Assembly: GCA_003615045.1 (NCBI GenBank)
Contig: ML014134.1
Span: 62,001-126,000 of the forward strand
From: Caulochytrium protostelioides
Taxonomy: Eukaryota; Chytridiomycota; Caulochytriomycetes; Caulochytriales; Caulochytriaceae
Reading direction: 5' to 3'
DNA length: 64,000 nucleotides
A model generated the notes under the pieces. It saw only the letters and a list, made by a program, of their open reading frames with translations. It was not told the origin of the DNA and did no database searches. Position numbers and translations under genes: made by a program. Positions within the stretch are counted from its first letter, which is position 1. Each line of letters begins with the position of its first letter. Positions 29,415 to 40,800 of this stretch are shown one piece after another.

Positions 29415-32400
29415 GATAGCCAGACAGGCAATGGCGTACGCGACACGTGCGTGCCTCGTGCTCTGGCCACGTGCTGGCCGCGTGGGCGCTGCCGATCCGC
29501 AGGATCCGTCCTAGTGTGCAGCGACGCGCTGGTCCGATGCGAAAAGAAACAAAGAGCGAAGAGGGGGGCGGACCCTTTTCCCGGTGAGGTGGCGCAGCCG
29601 CTGTTGGGAGATAAACCGGTCAAAAGATGCGGCGAAGCACGTACGGAGAGGGAAGAGGGACAGCGTCGGTCGAGCTTCAGCGACGCCAGGATCTAGAGCG
29701 GGGTCAGGCTGATCGCTGTGATAGCCGGTGGCAGAAAAAAGAGGAATTGGATAGATCGAGTTCAGGACAAATTTTCTCGCGAGTTTATAGGTATGACACG
29801 GCAGGTGTCGATTGGATGCGGCGCGGAGAATTGCGCGGCAAATGCCGATCGTATATCGTATCAAGTCGGGGTATCGTTCAAGATGAGACGATGCGGTCAA
29901 GTCAGGTCAAGTGGCGGCGACACTGTTGACAGATTGACCGCGAGCAAGGGGCGTTGCCACTGCAGTGTGTTGGCTCTTTATGATGCGATGGCGACCCCGA
30001 TTCTGAAACTGTTTAGCAATGCACGGCGAATTCTTGAATGCTTGCAATGCTCGATCACCAGGGATCTCCGCATTCCCATGCACTGACGCCTCACCCACTT
30101 CCGGTCGCCCGTGATGCCCGTGGCCCGCCCGAGCGCTCTAGATGTCGTATGTTTGTTCAGCACGTGCAGCCGTGAATCCGTCGCCGTCGCCGCTGGCGTT
30201 GCTGTCGACCGGGGTTCGTCCACCCAGGTGTCGCGAGCTCGGTCTCGGACTGGGGTTGGGCTCGGGCTGAGGCGAGGAAGGCCCTGATATGGCTGCGTAC
30301 GCGGGGGCACACGGCGTGCCTCCTCACGCAAGCAGGCTGCGCGGCGCGCAGGCGCAAGCCGATGTGGATGATGCTGATGCGGCGGATACTCGCCGACCCG
30401 CGCGGCAGGCAGGCAGGGCAGGGCAGAGCGTAAGCGCGCAGTGCGGCGCGGCTAGTCGATGGCAAGGACCGGTGGCGGGTGGACGCCGCTCAGGGGGTTG
30501 GGCCCGGGCCGGCGGCAGATGTTCCTCAGGCCGCGCACAATGTACAGAAGGGTGAGGCTCGGCCCGCCTTCACTGGGCGTAATGTGACGTGGGGCCGGAA
30601 GGAAAGAGGGTCCTCGGTACGGCGCGATGGACCACACGCGGCCGCGTTGCACCGATGTCAGGCCGATAGGCGTCACGAGCAGGGAGAGCCCGATCGAATT
30701 CAACTTGGTCCCGTTGACCCGTGAGCGTTGTCACTGTGAAGTGAAGCGAAGCGATGCGATGCGATCACTGTGCAATGAGCCGGTGCTTTAGCAAAAGAAA
30801 GTCCGCACGGCTGCTTAGACAAAACGAGGAAAAGAGGAAAACAAAACAAAACAAAATCGTCGGATCCAGCTGGCTGACAGTCGCTGGGGAGACAGAAAAC
30901 AGACAACGGCAGCACACGTCGTGTCGAATCGAGCGGTCTTAGGAGACGAGAAGAGAACGAGAGACAAGTATGATTCACGTGGTGGCGGCGTGGGCTGTGC
31001 GGAGGGTGGGCGATCGAGCTTTCAGTGAAGGAGGCGGATGCGATGCGGCGGTACCGGTAGTAGAGTATACGCAGAGAAGATGGCGAAAGGAATGGGTGGA
31101 GTGAACGAGGCCGTCCTCACACTGTGGATGAACCGGTGTGACGTCGCAGAAGGGATACGTAGCAGCACACGGAGAAAGGATGCGTAAGATGGCGCGACTG
31201 CGAGCCCAGAGGGATGAACCGAACAATGAAGATGAATGGCATGGAACGATGTGTTACGGAGCAGAGCAACGTGTCAGAGATTGATGCAACGGTAACACCG
31301 CCAATTCGCCCGTTTGTGCGGAACACGGTGGAACGGGAGCACTGTAACCAGCCCTGCGTTCGACTGGGGCACGCTAGAACTAGTGGTCCAATCAGCTTCA
31401 GATGATGACTTGGGAGCGACGTTTGGAGCGAACGCCAGCGTCGAGGAGTGGTCAATCGGCAGCTGAAACGCGGTGTTTCAAAGAATCCGTCGGTGGCCAG
31501 TGATTGTTCCGGTAGGAATGGCAGGCAGACGGCGAGTGAGCGAGGGAGTGAGGACACAATGGGAATAATGCTGCGGAAAGATGGTAGGCTTTGCGTGTGG
31601 AAGGCAGGGCAGCAATGTGTACAGCCACAGCAGGTTAAGTCGGTGGCGAGAGGACCAGAAAAAGGTGATGCCGAGTAGAAGAGAGGGTCGTGGAGAGGTG
31701 TAGAAGGATGTGGCGTTCCGATGTGGCTCCGACGACGAAGTTCAGCGTTACATCACGTCCGTGCGGCATTCGTGTGTCGCGGAAGCGCTGCCGAGTAAGA
31801 AGCAGTCTGTTTTGAAGGTCGGCCGAATAACGACCCGTCAGTGAAGCTATGTGGGCGAGTGACGGCAACGTCGCTCAGGACGCCAGGCGCCGACGTGGTC
31901 AACGCGGTGCGAGTATGATACGCGCCGCCATCTTGGATGGAACCTGTCCGGCTGTTTTTGCTAGGGGGCGGCCCATGGTGACGCCCTCGCCTCGGTGCCC
32001 AGAGCATGGTTGCTAGGCGTCTGCCGATCATAAGACGTTGTTCGGGCCCATCTGCTCGGCAGAGCCCTGTTCCCCGTGCATGCACCCGCGGAGGAGGCGA
32101 TGTGGCGTCCAAAGGAGGGCTGTGGACGGGGTGTCCCGATAGATTTGCCAGCGGGAGATATCTACTATACTTTGCGGGTCCTGCCTAACAGATGCGGGGG
32201 TCGTTGGGCGGTTGTGTGTTTCATACGTAATCTTGTGAGTTGGGGGAGAAAGCCTTTGACTCTTTTCGGCTTGCACCACGAAAGGACCAGGCGGGCAAAC
32301 AGCGAAGAAAGGCAAAAGAATGATGCGATGCCAGAGGTGCTGCCGATCATCTGTTGAAGCTTCATCAAGACGGCATCGTTAGTCCCCCACATTCCTCCGG

Positions 32401-34519
32401 CGCTCACGCTCCCTCGGGGACCAGACTCAGGGCCAGGGCTAGGCTCAGGGTGACGACGAGAGCTCGAGTCATGTCGGCTGTGGGCCCACGAAACCAAGTG
32501 CTGCATCATCCAACTGGGGGGTGACACGGGTGATTCGGGCTCTGGTTGCTTTTGCGAATTTTCTCTGGCAACGACCGCGCCGGCTGATGGGGGAGAGCGT
32601 GGTGTCGGGAATCCTAAGTCGTCGAGCCGACGACGCGATGTTTAGCATGGGCTAGGACCCCCATCCCGTGCTTCTCCCGAGCAATATCCGGCTTTACCTT
32701 TTTCAGATGTTGTGCTCATAGATATTCTTGAGACATTGACGATGCTTACCCGGCGAGGCGAGACGCCACTCGCTCTGCTTACTGGTCAAAGGCGGGGTAT
32801 CAAAGGGGCTGTCAAGCGTGGACTATGCGGCCAACCAACATGGTCTTTTTGTTGTGAAGCGGCGTGCCGGACTTGTTACGGATAGCACCCTTTGGTGTGC
32901 CTGACGCGAACAGCCATCGTCAGCCGGTGGCATCGGGCTCTCTCTGTCAAAACAGCAAAATCCCAGACGGGGTGTTTGGCCATGGAAAAAAAGTGCGACT
33001 CCCGTGATATTGCAGTCGCGATATCGCACTTGCCAACGAGGCATGTTGCTTGTTCGGACGCGAAGGGGGAGGCTGTCAGGGGGCCGCCAGGAAGGGGAGG
33101 GGCACGGAGAGGCCCTTCAAGCGTGGCAGCTTGTCCTACGCCACCGTGGCAGCGGGAGGAACCACCCGAAGGCTGAAGCCGCCATCTGATCGTCACTGTT
33201 TTTACTGCGTCCGACCCGGATATTGAGCTTCCGACCCTGCTGCGTAGCACCCGACCGCTACCTCGGATTCTGCCGATCATTTGCGTTTGATCGGAGCAGC
33301 ACCGCGAGAATGCGCACCGACCATCGGACCTTCCATTCACATGAGGAGCGGCCCGGCCTCACGCCACAGGTGGCTCGTCGTATCACATATGACTGCCGAA
33401 ATCATCGGAGATTCATTCGGAGCGACCGGCGACCGATGATCGGCAGCATCGTGGCAGGCACGGAGCATCTTGCTCAACGCTTCACATGCGTACCTGCGGC
33501 GCCTCACGCATGCTATGGCCGCGACATTACACATTTGATTTGCAGCATCAGCGCTGCGACTTCACCAGGTTGGATGTTCCACCAAATGCGCGTACATTGT
33601 ATGCTTTGTTTATGTGATGCTCCCTGCACGTTGGTACGACATGATGCTTATTAACACAAGCGCACGGTTATTTTGCTAAAAGATTTGAAGCCTTGTCTGA
33701 CGTGCCTACACTGAGGCCTGCGCGAGGGGTCGCGCTGGACCATCGCCACGTTGCCTACTTCGAAAGGATGAGCAGCGTAGCCGTTTTGGGTCACGTGGAA
33801 TCGCCAACGTGGCCTGACGGAAACGAATCACGGTGATGATATGTTGTACCGGCGACAGTGTTTCGCCACATGGCAGTGATAGGCATCCGCAGTGTTTGAT
33901 TGATGTTGAGCGGATGGAGGGGTATGCAGCATGCACCATCTGGCAATGGAGCATGCTTGTCGCAAAACACATTTCGATCAACGCTTATTAGATGGCGGTG
34001 CCAGGCGCGCGGCGATGGACATCAATGATCGAGGTCATCGGCCGCGTCGGGTTACGGCGCCCCCTCTTCTAGAAATATCGACGAGCTTGGGGCTTGGCAA
34101 TTGGAAGTGGAAGGCGGTTTCGCCATGTTTGCTGCGCCTTCACGCGCCGCGACCGGCCATTGCCGACCCCGCTCCACACGGCGTCGCTCCGACGCAATGT
34201 CGATGATGGCCCCCCATCGACGGGCGTACAATAGGCAGGCGCCACAATGGGATCTGGTGTGCGGTCTCCATAAGCGATAGGGCATGACACGCGCCGGTGC
34301 GTCTCGAGACATTTAAACATTTTCTGCGTCGTGTGTTGTCAACGCGCCCGAGGGAACGGTGGAGCCGTGGACTAGCAATGGTCGGGTTCGATGGGTCGTC
34401 ATCCACGCGTTAGACGATGCTGACACCACGGTGGCAGGACCATGGTGACAAGTTGTGCGGCACTCCCTGAAGGGCGACCATGAGCATCCGCATCGATTGA
34501 ACTGATCTGGATATACAGT

Positions 34520-34527
34520 TATAAAAG
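34520..34527 (+). promoter_or_regulatory. Isolated TATA box (TATAAAAG)
   Basis: A perfect match in the gene-poor region with no recognised gene downstream. It may be chance in AT-richer DNA or the promoter of an unrecognised transcript. Confidence 0.25.
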
Positions 34528-35342
34528 ACATTACTTCGTATTACGCATGCGTTCACGCGATGACGGCGTATCGATGCACATCTATCGTTTTCGATTTCGG
34601 CCATTCGAACGAAAAGATAAGCACATGTCCCAAAATCCAACACCAGGTTAAGTAGAGCGATCAGCAACGAGGATCTTCCACTTGCTATGGCGTTTTTCAG
34701 CGTGACATCGGACACTCATACGCGACGCTTAGCTCAATCGTATAAAGTGACGTGGATGACATTCAGTTTGCGAAGAACGTGGGAAAACTTTCACACTCAC
34801 AGCAAAGCCCAGATGAACATGAGGAGAGTAGAAGTAGCATGAAATCACTTGAAATCAGGAGTGGTCAAAATATCAGCGGGTGCGGATGCGGATGCGGATG
34901 ACGCAAGGCATGAGGGCCCTAGACCCCCGCATCTGTTGGCGAGACTCTTCGTCCTCAAAGCACCGTGGGTCCGAAGAATGGTTCCATTTGTTCCCTTCCC
35001 CATCACACTTGGCTTTAATAATGATATCAGGGTTATCACTGGCGCGAAGCCGGCGATGGCGTTGATGTGTTGCGATTACAGCGGCCGACTGGCTTTCGCA
35101 TCCCGTGCCACCTCCGTTGCAAGGAAAAGAGGGCAACCAAAAAAGGGTTGCCTCATGTGGGGAATAGTACGGACCCGTCGCGGAGATGTGACGCCAGGCT
35201 TGCGGCGGAGCAGGTCAACTTTGGCTAACTTTCCCTGGATGGTCCACCCCTTGGGTGGGCCCTTCGCTGCTTGCCTTCCTCTGGTTGCCCGTCACGAGGC
35301 GCATACTGACGTCCGGCGCCGGTGAAAATCAAGATATTGGTC

Positions 35343-35373
35343 GGGGGGTGGGGTGGGGTGGGTGGGTGTCGGG
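35343..35373 (+). other. G-quadruplex-forming sequence
   Basis: Six G-runs of 3-7 nt separated by one T or TGTC within 31 nt. This easily satisfies the four-run rule with one-base loops, which favours a stable parallel quadruplex. Confidence 0.8.
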
Positions 35374-37806
35374 CTGGCTGCGTGGTCACCCACCCGGAGT
35401 ATGAGGGCAGAGCCGGTTTGCCTCCAAGCGCGGGCCGACCCTCGTCGATGGCTGAAGTCGCGTGCAATTCGTCGCCTCGGGGATCAGAAGTATGCAAGCG
35501 CGGAATTTGCGGCTGCGCCGCGGCCGTGCTTTTTTCTCTTTCTCCAGGTGGGTGCGGATAGGTCAAGGCCAGCCATGCGCGGAAGGGCAAGCAAGCACCG
35601 ATATTGGAAACGCATGCGCGTGAAGAAGAATCCGCATTCCTTTTTCCTTTTTCTTTTTTTCTTTTCACGCTTCACCGGCCATCGGTCCAGCCCTGGCATC
35701 CATCGCGCGCCTCTCCCTCCTCTCGTCACGACATCTTCACGCCCAGGGAGGGCGAAAAGGACATGGGACGGGCGAGTCGCCGCATGGCTTGCGGGCCATG
35801 GCTGCCCTCGCTGGGACCGCCTTTTCATTTCTCTTGGTCTAGACGTACAAGCGGACGAGGGCGCCACGCGCGCGACCTGTGGAGGAAGGGCGAGCATCAT
35901 CGCCATCACCATTGTCAGCCGCATCATCCGCCTCCCGAGCGAGCAGCGAGGGTCCGCGCCCCCGGCGCGCCCCCCCTGATATCGCCCTGCACGGGGGTTC
36001 AGGCCGTCGGCCGCCTGGCCGTGGCCGCGTCGGATAAAATCGGCTTCGGACTCGGTCACGGCCGTCATCAGGGTGCGATTGTGATGGGATGGCCATGGCC
36101 ACGGCGTTGGCCACCGACTGGGTGAAGGGAATGCCCGCAAGCACGGACCCAGATCAACGGTCAGTCACAACACCTCACCACGCCGTGTCGCGTCGTCGCG
36201 CCATGCCGGTTAAGGGTCTCCCTAGTCCTTTTCCAGCTATCGACATGGCTTCCCGACATTTTTTTTCCCGTCTAGGGCCAATGCGGGTCCTCCAAGCGCT
36301 ATGCAGCCTTTGCCTGGACGCGTCACGGCCCGAGCCCGTGCGCGCGTTAGGGCGGACGGGCACCCTGTCCATGGAGCCGATGCTTGGAGTTCAAGGAAAA
36401 GTGAGAGGCTTGCCTCAGGATTGGGTGACAATGGAAACTAGCGCGCCACGGGCTTGCATGCGCCTTGCATGGCCCGGCCGAGCTGGTGCGGCCAAGTGGA
36501 GAGCACCCCGAGCCTGCGTGCCTCTGCGACCCGTCGCCACAGGTCTTGGCCCGTCGTCGCTGCGCATGCTGAAAAGACAAAAAGATAAAAAGGAAAAGAG
36601 CCTGGAGCAAGGCTTCCACATCGAGCAACGATTCAGCGGCAACCGTCGTGCCGGGTCCTCGAGCCTCATAGTAGGCCACACGGTGCCGTCATTTGAAGGG
36701 ATGCGTGATTCACGGCATGATGAACCACCACATCATGATCGGGGATGACGACGACAACGACACGTGCATTTCTGCGTTGCAAGGGGCCATGCCAATCCTC
36801 GAGGGGGACCGGAAGTCATTCGTCCGACGCGCCCTAGCTAGCCTCCAGATTCAAGAGTATCCCGTGGCATGCGGCTTAAGTGGTGAAGGGCTACAGACAT
36901 GGTGCGGCGAAAGGCCATCAGTTTAGGCGGCACTTTTGTTTCTTTGCCGGGAAGGAAAAAGACCCGCTTCCGCTTGCAACGGTCGTATCGCTCGACGGAG
37001 TGATATTGCGACGCGACAATCATAATTGACAGTGCACATATCCCATTTTCGTCCTTTTCGGTTCCATTTTTGCGCGTTGCAGCGAGGAACGATGATCGTC
37101 GTAGTTCCTCTTTTCTCTCCGAGACGGTTTCAACGAATGGCCGGGGAGGATCCCAGAACTGTCGTGCCAGTGCGAGAAGCTCTTTTTTGTCTCATGACTT
37201 GAATTAACCAGGACCACTGACGTTCCCTATCATGATCCCCGTCAACCGGCGCGAGCTTGCTTGCTAGATGAGTCAAATCAAAGGCATACGCATGGTGGCT
37301 TTGCTGCTGCAACCCCGTCCAGCATCCGTCTGCCGCTGGCTCGAACATTTGGAACGCAAGCCGTACTAGGGGCGATGCCATGCCGCCGACGCAAAGCAGA
37401 TGGATGCTACGCTGCTCGCTCGGATGACGGCCACACCGCCTAGCGGGGTCCAGCCGGCAGACGGTGGCCAGCATCTGTTGCTGAGCATATGAACGAAATA
37501 AATGCGGACGGCTTTCTGGGGGAACCCGTTAACTAGGGTTTACTCTACTCCTGCAGGCCAACAACCTACACATTCAGGGTAACTGAATTTAAGGTTTCAT
37601 TATTCAATTACTTGAGGGGGTTTCCGCTTCGATCAGGCCCATTCGGCTCATTCTCGGGTCTACGAGAGGCATGTTAGCACAAACGCTGGGAATGCGCCAA
37701 AACCATTCAATAGTACTGTTGTAGTCTCTTTCACATCAGATCCAGTATCAAAAGAGACACGACCGCCAAGAGCATCCAAACCATAAGAGGAACTATAAGA
37801 GAGGTA

Positions 37807-40800
37807 CTAGGCCAGCAGCAGGCGGAGATCATTCAAGCGCTGTTCACGGGCGGCCTCCTTGGACTGGGGCGTGGCGCGCTTGCGGCGCTCGCGGCCCGTC
37901 ATCAGGTCGCCAGCCTCAACCGTTGCTTCGCGAAACGTCATCTTAGCCAGCTGAGTTTTGCGCTCCTGCAGCTTGATGATGTTGTCTTCCACAGTATCCT
38001 TGGCGATGTAGCGAGTCGTCTCCACGGGTCGAGTCTGGCCCATGCGGTGGATACGGTCGATCGCCTGCGATTCGACCGCCGGGTTCCAGTAGGGTTCCAT
38101 GATGTACGCGCGGCTCGCGAACGTCAGGTTGAGCCCGACGCCGCCGGCCTTGAGAGAGACGAGGAACACACGTTTTTCGGGATCGGCGCGCATCGCTTCA
38201 ATTGCGGCCGACCGGTCGTCGCGGTTCATGGTGCCGTCCAACCGACAGTACCCTAGCCCGACCTCGTCCAACGCGACTTCGAGCAGATCGAGCATCGACG
38301 TCCATTGCGAAAACACGATGCTTTTGATCGTTGGATCCGCCGTCCGTGTCTCCTGCAGCGATGTCATGAGCAGCTTGACTTTGGTCGAGTGGAAGAGATT
38401 GGGCGGCGTCCACCGTCGGCGGCCCGGCTTGCGGGCCGTCGCGGCGGCGGCAGCCGCGGCGGCCGCGGCGGCCGCCATCATGACCTCGCTCGCCGACGTC
38501 GAGCGCGTTGCGACGGTGCCCGGTCCCTGATACGTTCCGTCCTCATCGCCATCGTCGTCGTCGGCATAGTCCTCATCTTCATCTTCCTCGTCGTCCGAGA
38601 TCACCATGCGGCTTCGGCGGCGGCCGCTGCGACGGGTGCTGCTGCGCGCTGCCCGTGGCGCGGCGCGCCGCGACGAAGACGACGGCGGTGGCGGCTCGTC
38701 CACCAGTTCTTCCTCGCCCGCATCAGCCTCCAGCTCGGCGGGATCGATCGCCCAGAAATCGCCCGAGGCTTTCGCGACCATCCGGTGGCACGCGCGGCAC
38801 GGCCACTGCGCAGGTCGCGGCGTGCAGGCCTGACAAAAGATATGGCCGCAGCGCGTCACGGTGAGCGGCGGGCTGCTTGCCGAGGTCGGGATCGTGTCGT
38901 AGCAGTCGCAGCACGTGATATCGGGCGAGCCCTCCATGTAGCGCCGCACCGTGGCGAGCGCGCTGTGGCGGTCAAAGCGCTCGCCATGGGTCTTGACGGC
39001 CCCCGCGCTTTCCTCGTCGTCGGAAATCAGGTCGACGAGGGTCGCGCCGGGCGCCATGCGGAGGGGTGACTTTAATTTCGAGTCCTTCGCTTCTTCCTTT
39101 TTGACCTCGTCGTCGTCGAAGATCACGGTCGGCTTGATCGCTTCCGCGGGACCCGAGGCCACGACGTCAAAGCGTGGCGGCGCGCCCGGCACGGCAAACG
39201 AGGCGGCGGCGCCCGTCTGAGGCGCGGGATGGGTGGTCGCAGCTTCATCAAACCCGCCCGCCTTTTCCCAGTGCGCTGCCGCCGCCTTTTTGATGGTCTC
39301 GTAGTGTCGCAGGAGCTGCGGATGCACGGTCGCTTGCCGCAGGTGGAGTAGAATCTCCAAGATCTGCGCGTAGTGGCTCAGCGGATTGCCGTCGGACGAA
39401 TAGCCCTCGAAGGCGTGGTTCGCCTCGATGCGCAAGTAGTTGTAGAGCATACGTTCCTCGCGGTTCAGCTCGACCACGACGACTTGCTCGACCTTGGGCG
39501 GGAGCTCGAGCAGGGGCTTGCCGTCGACCTGCTGCGATTTCGTCCGGCGCAGGGTGATGGCCTTCATGACCGTCTGCAGACGCGCGACGGCCAGCGTCGC
39601 TCGCGTTGGGTCCTTGCCGACCATGATGATGTATCGGTTCCAGTTGCTTTTCACGTGGAAGGGCTCCATCCGCAGAAACCGCAGCAGACTAAAGAGATCC
39701 GCGAGCCGGTTCTGCAGCGGCGTGCCCGTCAGGGCCCACCGATGCGTGGCGAACAGGGCGCATGCAGCACGCGACTGGATGGTCGCGCCGTCTTTGATGA
39801 TATGCGCTTCATCGAGCACGATCCGGTGCCAAAAGATGGCCTGGAGCGGGCCTGCCTGTCCGGGGGTCAGCTTGCTGTTCTTGCCACGTTTCCGCTTCGC
39901 GAGTCGCAAGGCCGGCGAGGATGACGACGCGGCCGCGGCGGATGCAGCCGCCTCGCCCTTCCGCGTTTCCAGCTTTGGATTCGTGCGACTATACTCGACC
40001 GCGAGCACGTTGTATGTCGTAATGACGACATCGTATTTCGTCAGCCGCGACTCAAGCAAGTGGCGCTGCGGGCCGTGGTAGACGCACACCGAAAGCGCGC
40101 GGGCCTGCGTATGCATGCGGATCTGGTCTTCCCAATTGTGCACAGTGGACAAGGGGCAGACGATGAGGGTGGTTCGGGACGGAATCGTGCCACCCGGCTG
40201 GTTGTTCATGTCCTCCGAGTCGAGCTCGAAGCGGCGCGCCGCGGCCGACGAGCCCATGATGTGCTGGGGCGTGGAGGCCGTCGAGTCGACCGACGACGGC
40301 GGCGTCGCGCTCTCGGCCGGCTTGAAGTGGTCCAATGCCAAGACCGGGAGCTGCTCGTCCGACGTTTCGGCAATCTGAGGCTGCTGCTTAAGGATCAAGG
40401 AGATGACTTCGATGGTTTTGCCGAGGCCCATGTCGTCCGCGAGGATGCCACCGCGCGTCAGCCGCGGCGGCGTGTTGACGACGCAGCCCGTGATCAGACT
40501 GCGAAAGCGGCCGTCGCTTTCTCGGGACCACAACCCGTTGCGGCGACGGGACGATGGGGTGCCCGTCGCACCATCGGTCCCCGCGTCGGGAGGGTCGACC
40601 TCGTTTCCGGAAAAGACGTCGGGCTGGTCCTCCTTTTCCTTCATGAATGCCAGCGCTTGCTTCTGGTGCTTGTAGAGCGGCGTCACGAGGCGCGGGTCCG
40701 GTTCGAGCTGCGCCAGGTCATGGGAGGCCGCCAGCGCCTCGTAGATCGCATCGATGTCATTCTTGCCCGGGTCCTGGCCGTGGCCGCTGTACTCGGAGCC

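Larger units (their letters stand above)
29415..37806. other. 8.4-kb gene-poor region
   Basis: No frame here shows a recognisable domain on either strand. Subregions differ: 29.4-30.7 kb is GC-rich and probably carries the promoter of the FAR1-like gene; 30.7-32.4 kb is purine-rich; 32.6-34.9 kb and 36.9-37.8 kb are less GC-rich than gene regions. It contains a G-quadruplex motif (35343-35373), a polypyrimidine tract (about 35639-35669) and an isolated TATAAAAG (34520-34527). Noncoding RNAs, split genes with small exons or old decayed elements cannot be excluded. Confidence 0.5.

Noticed and set aside
34380-34410. Possible tRNA T-arm (GGGTTCGAT)
   Set aside because: The flanking bases do not form a T stem, and no acceptor or anticodon arm can be drawn.
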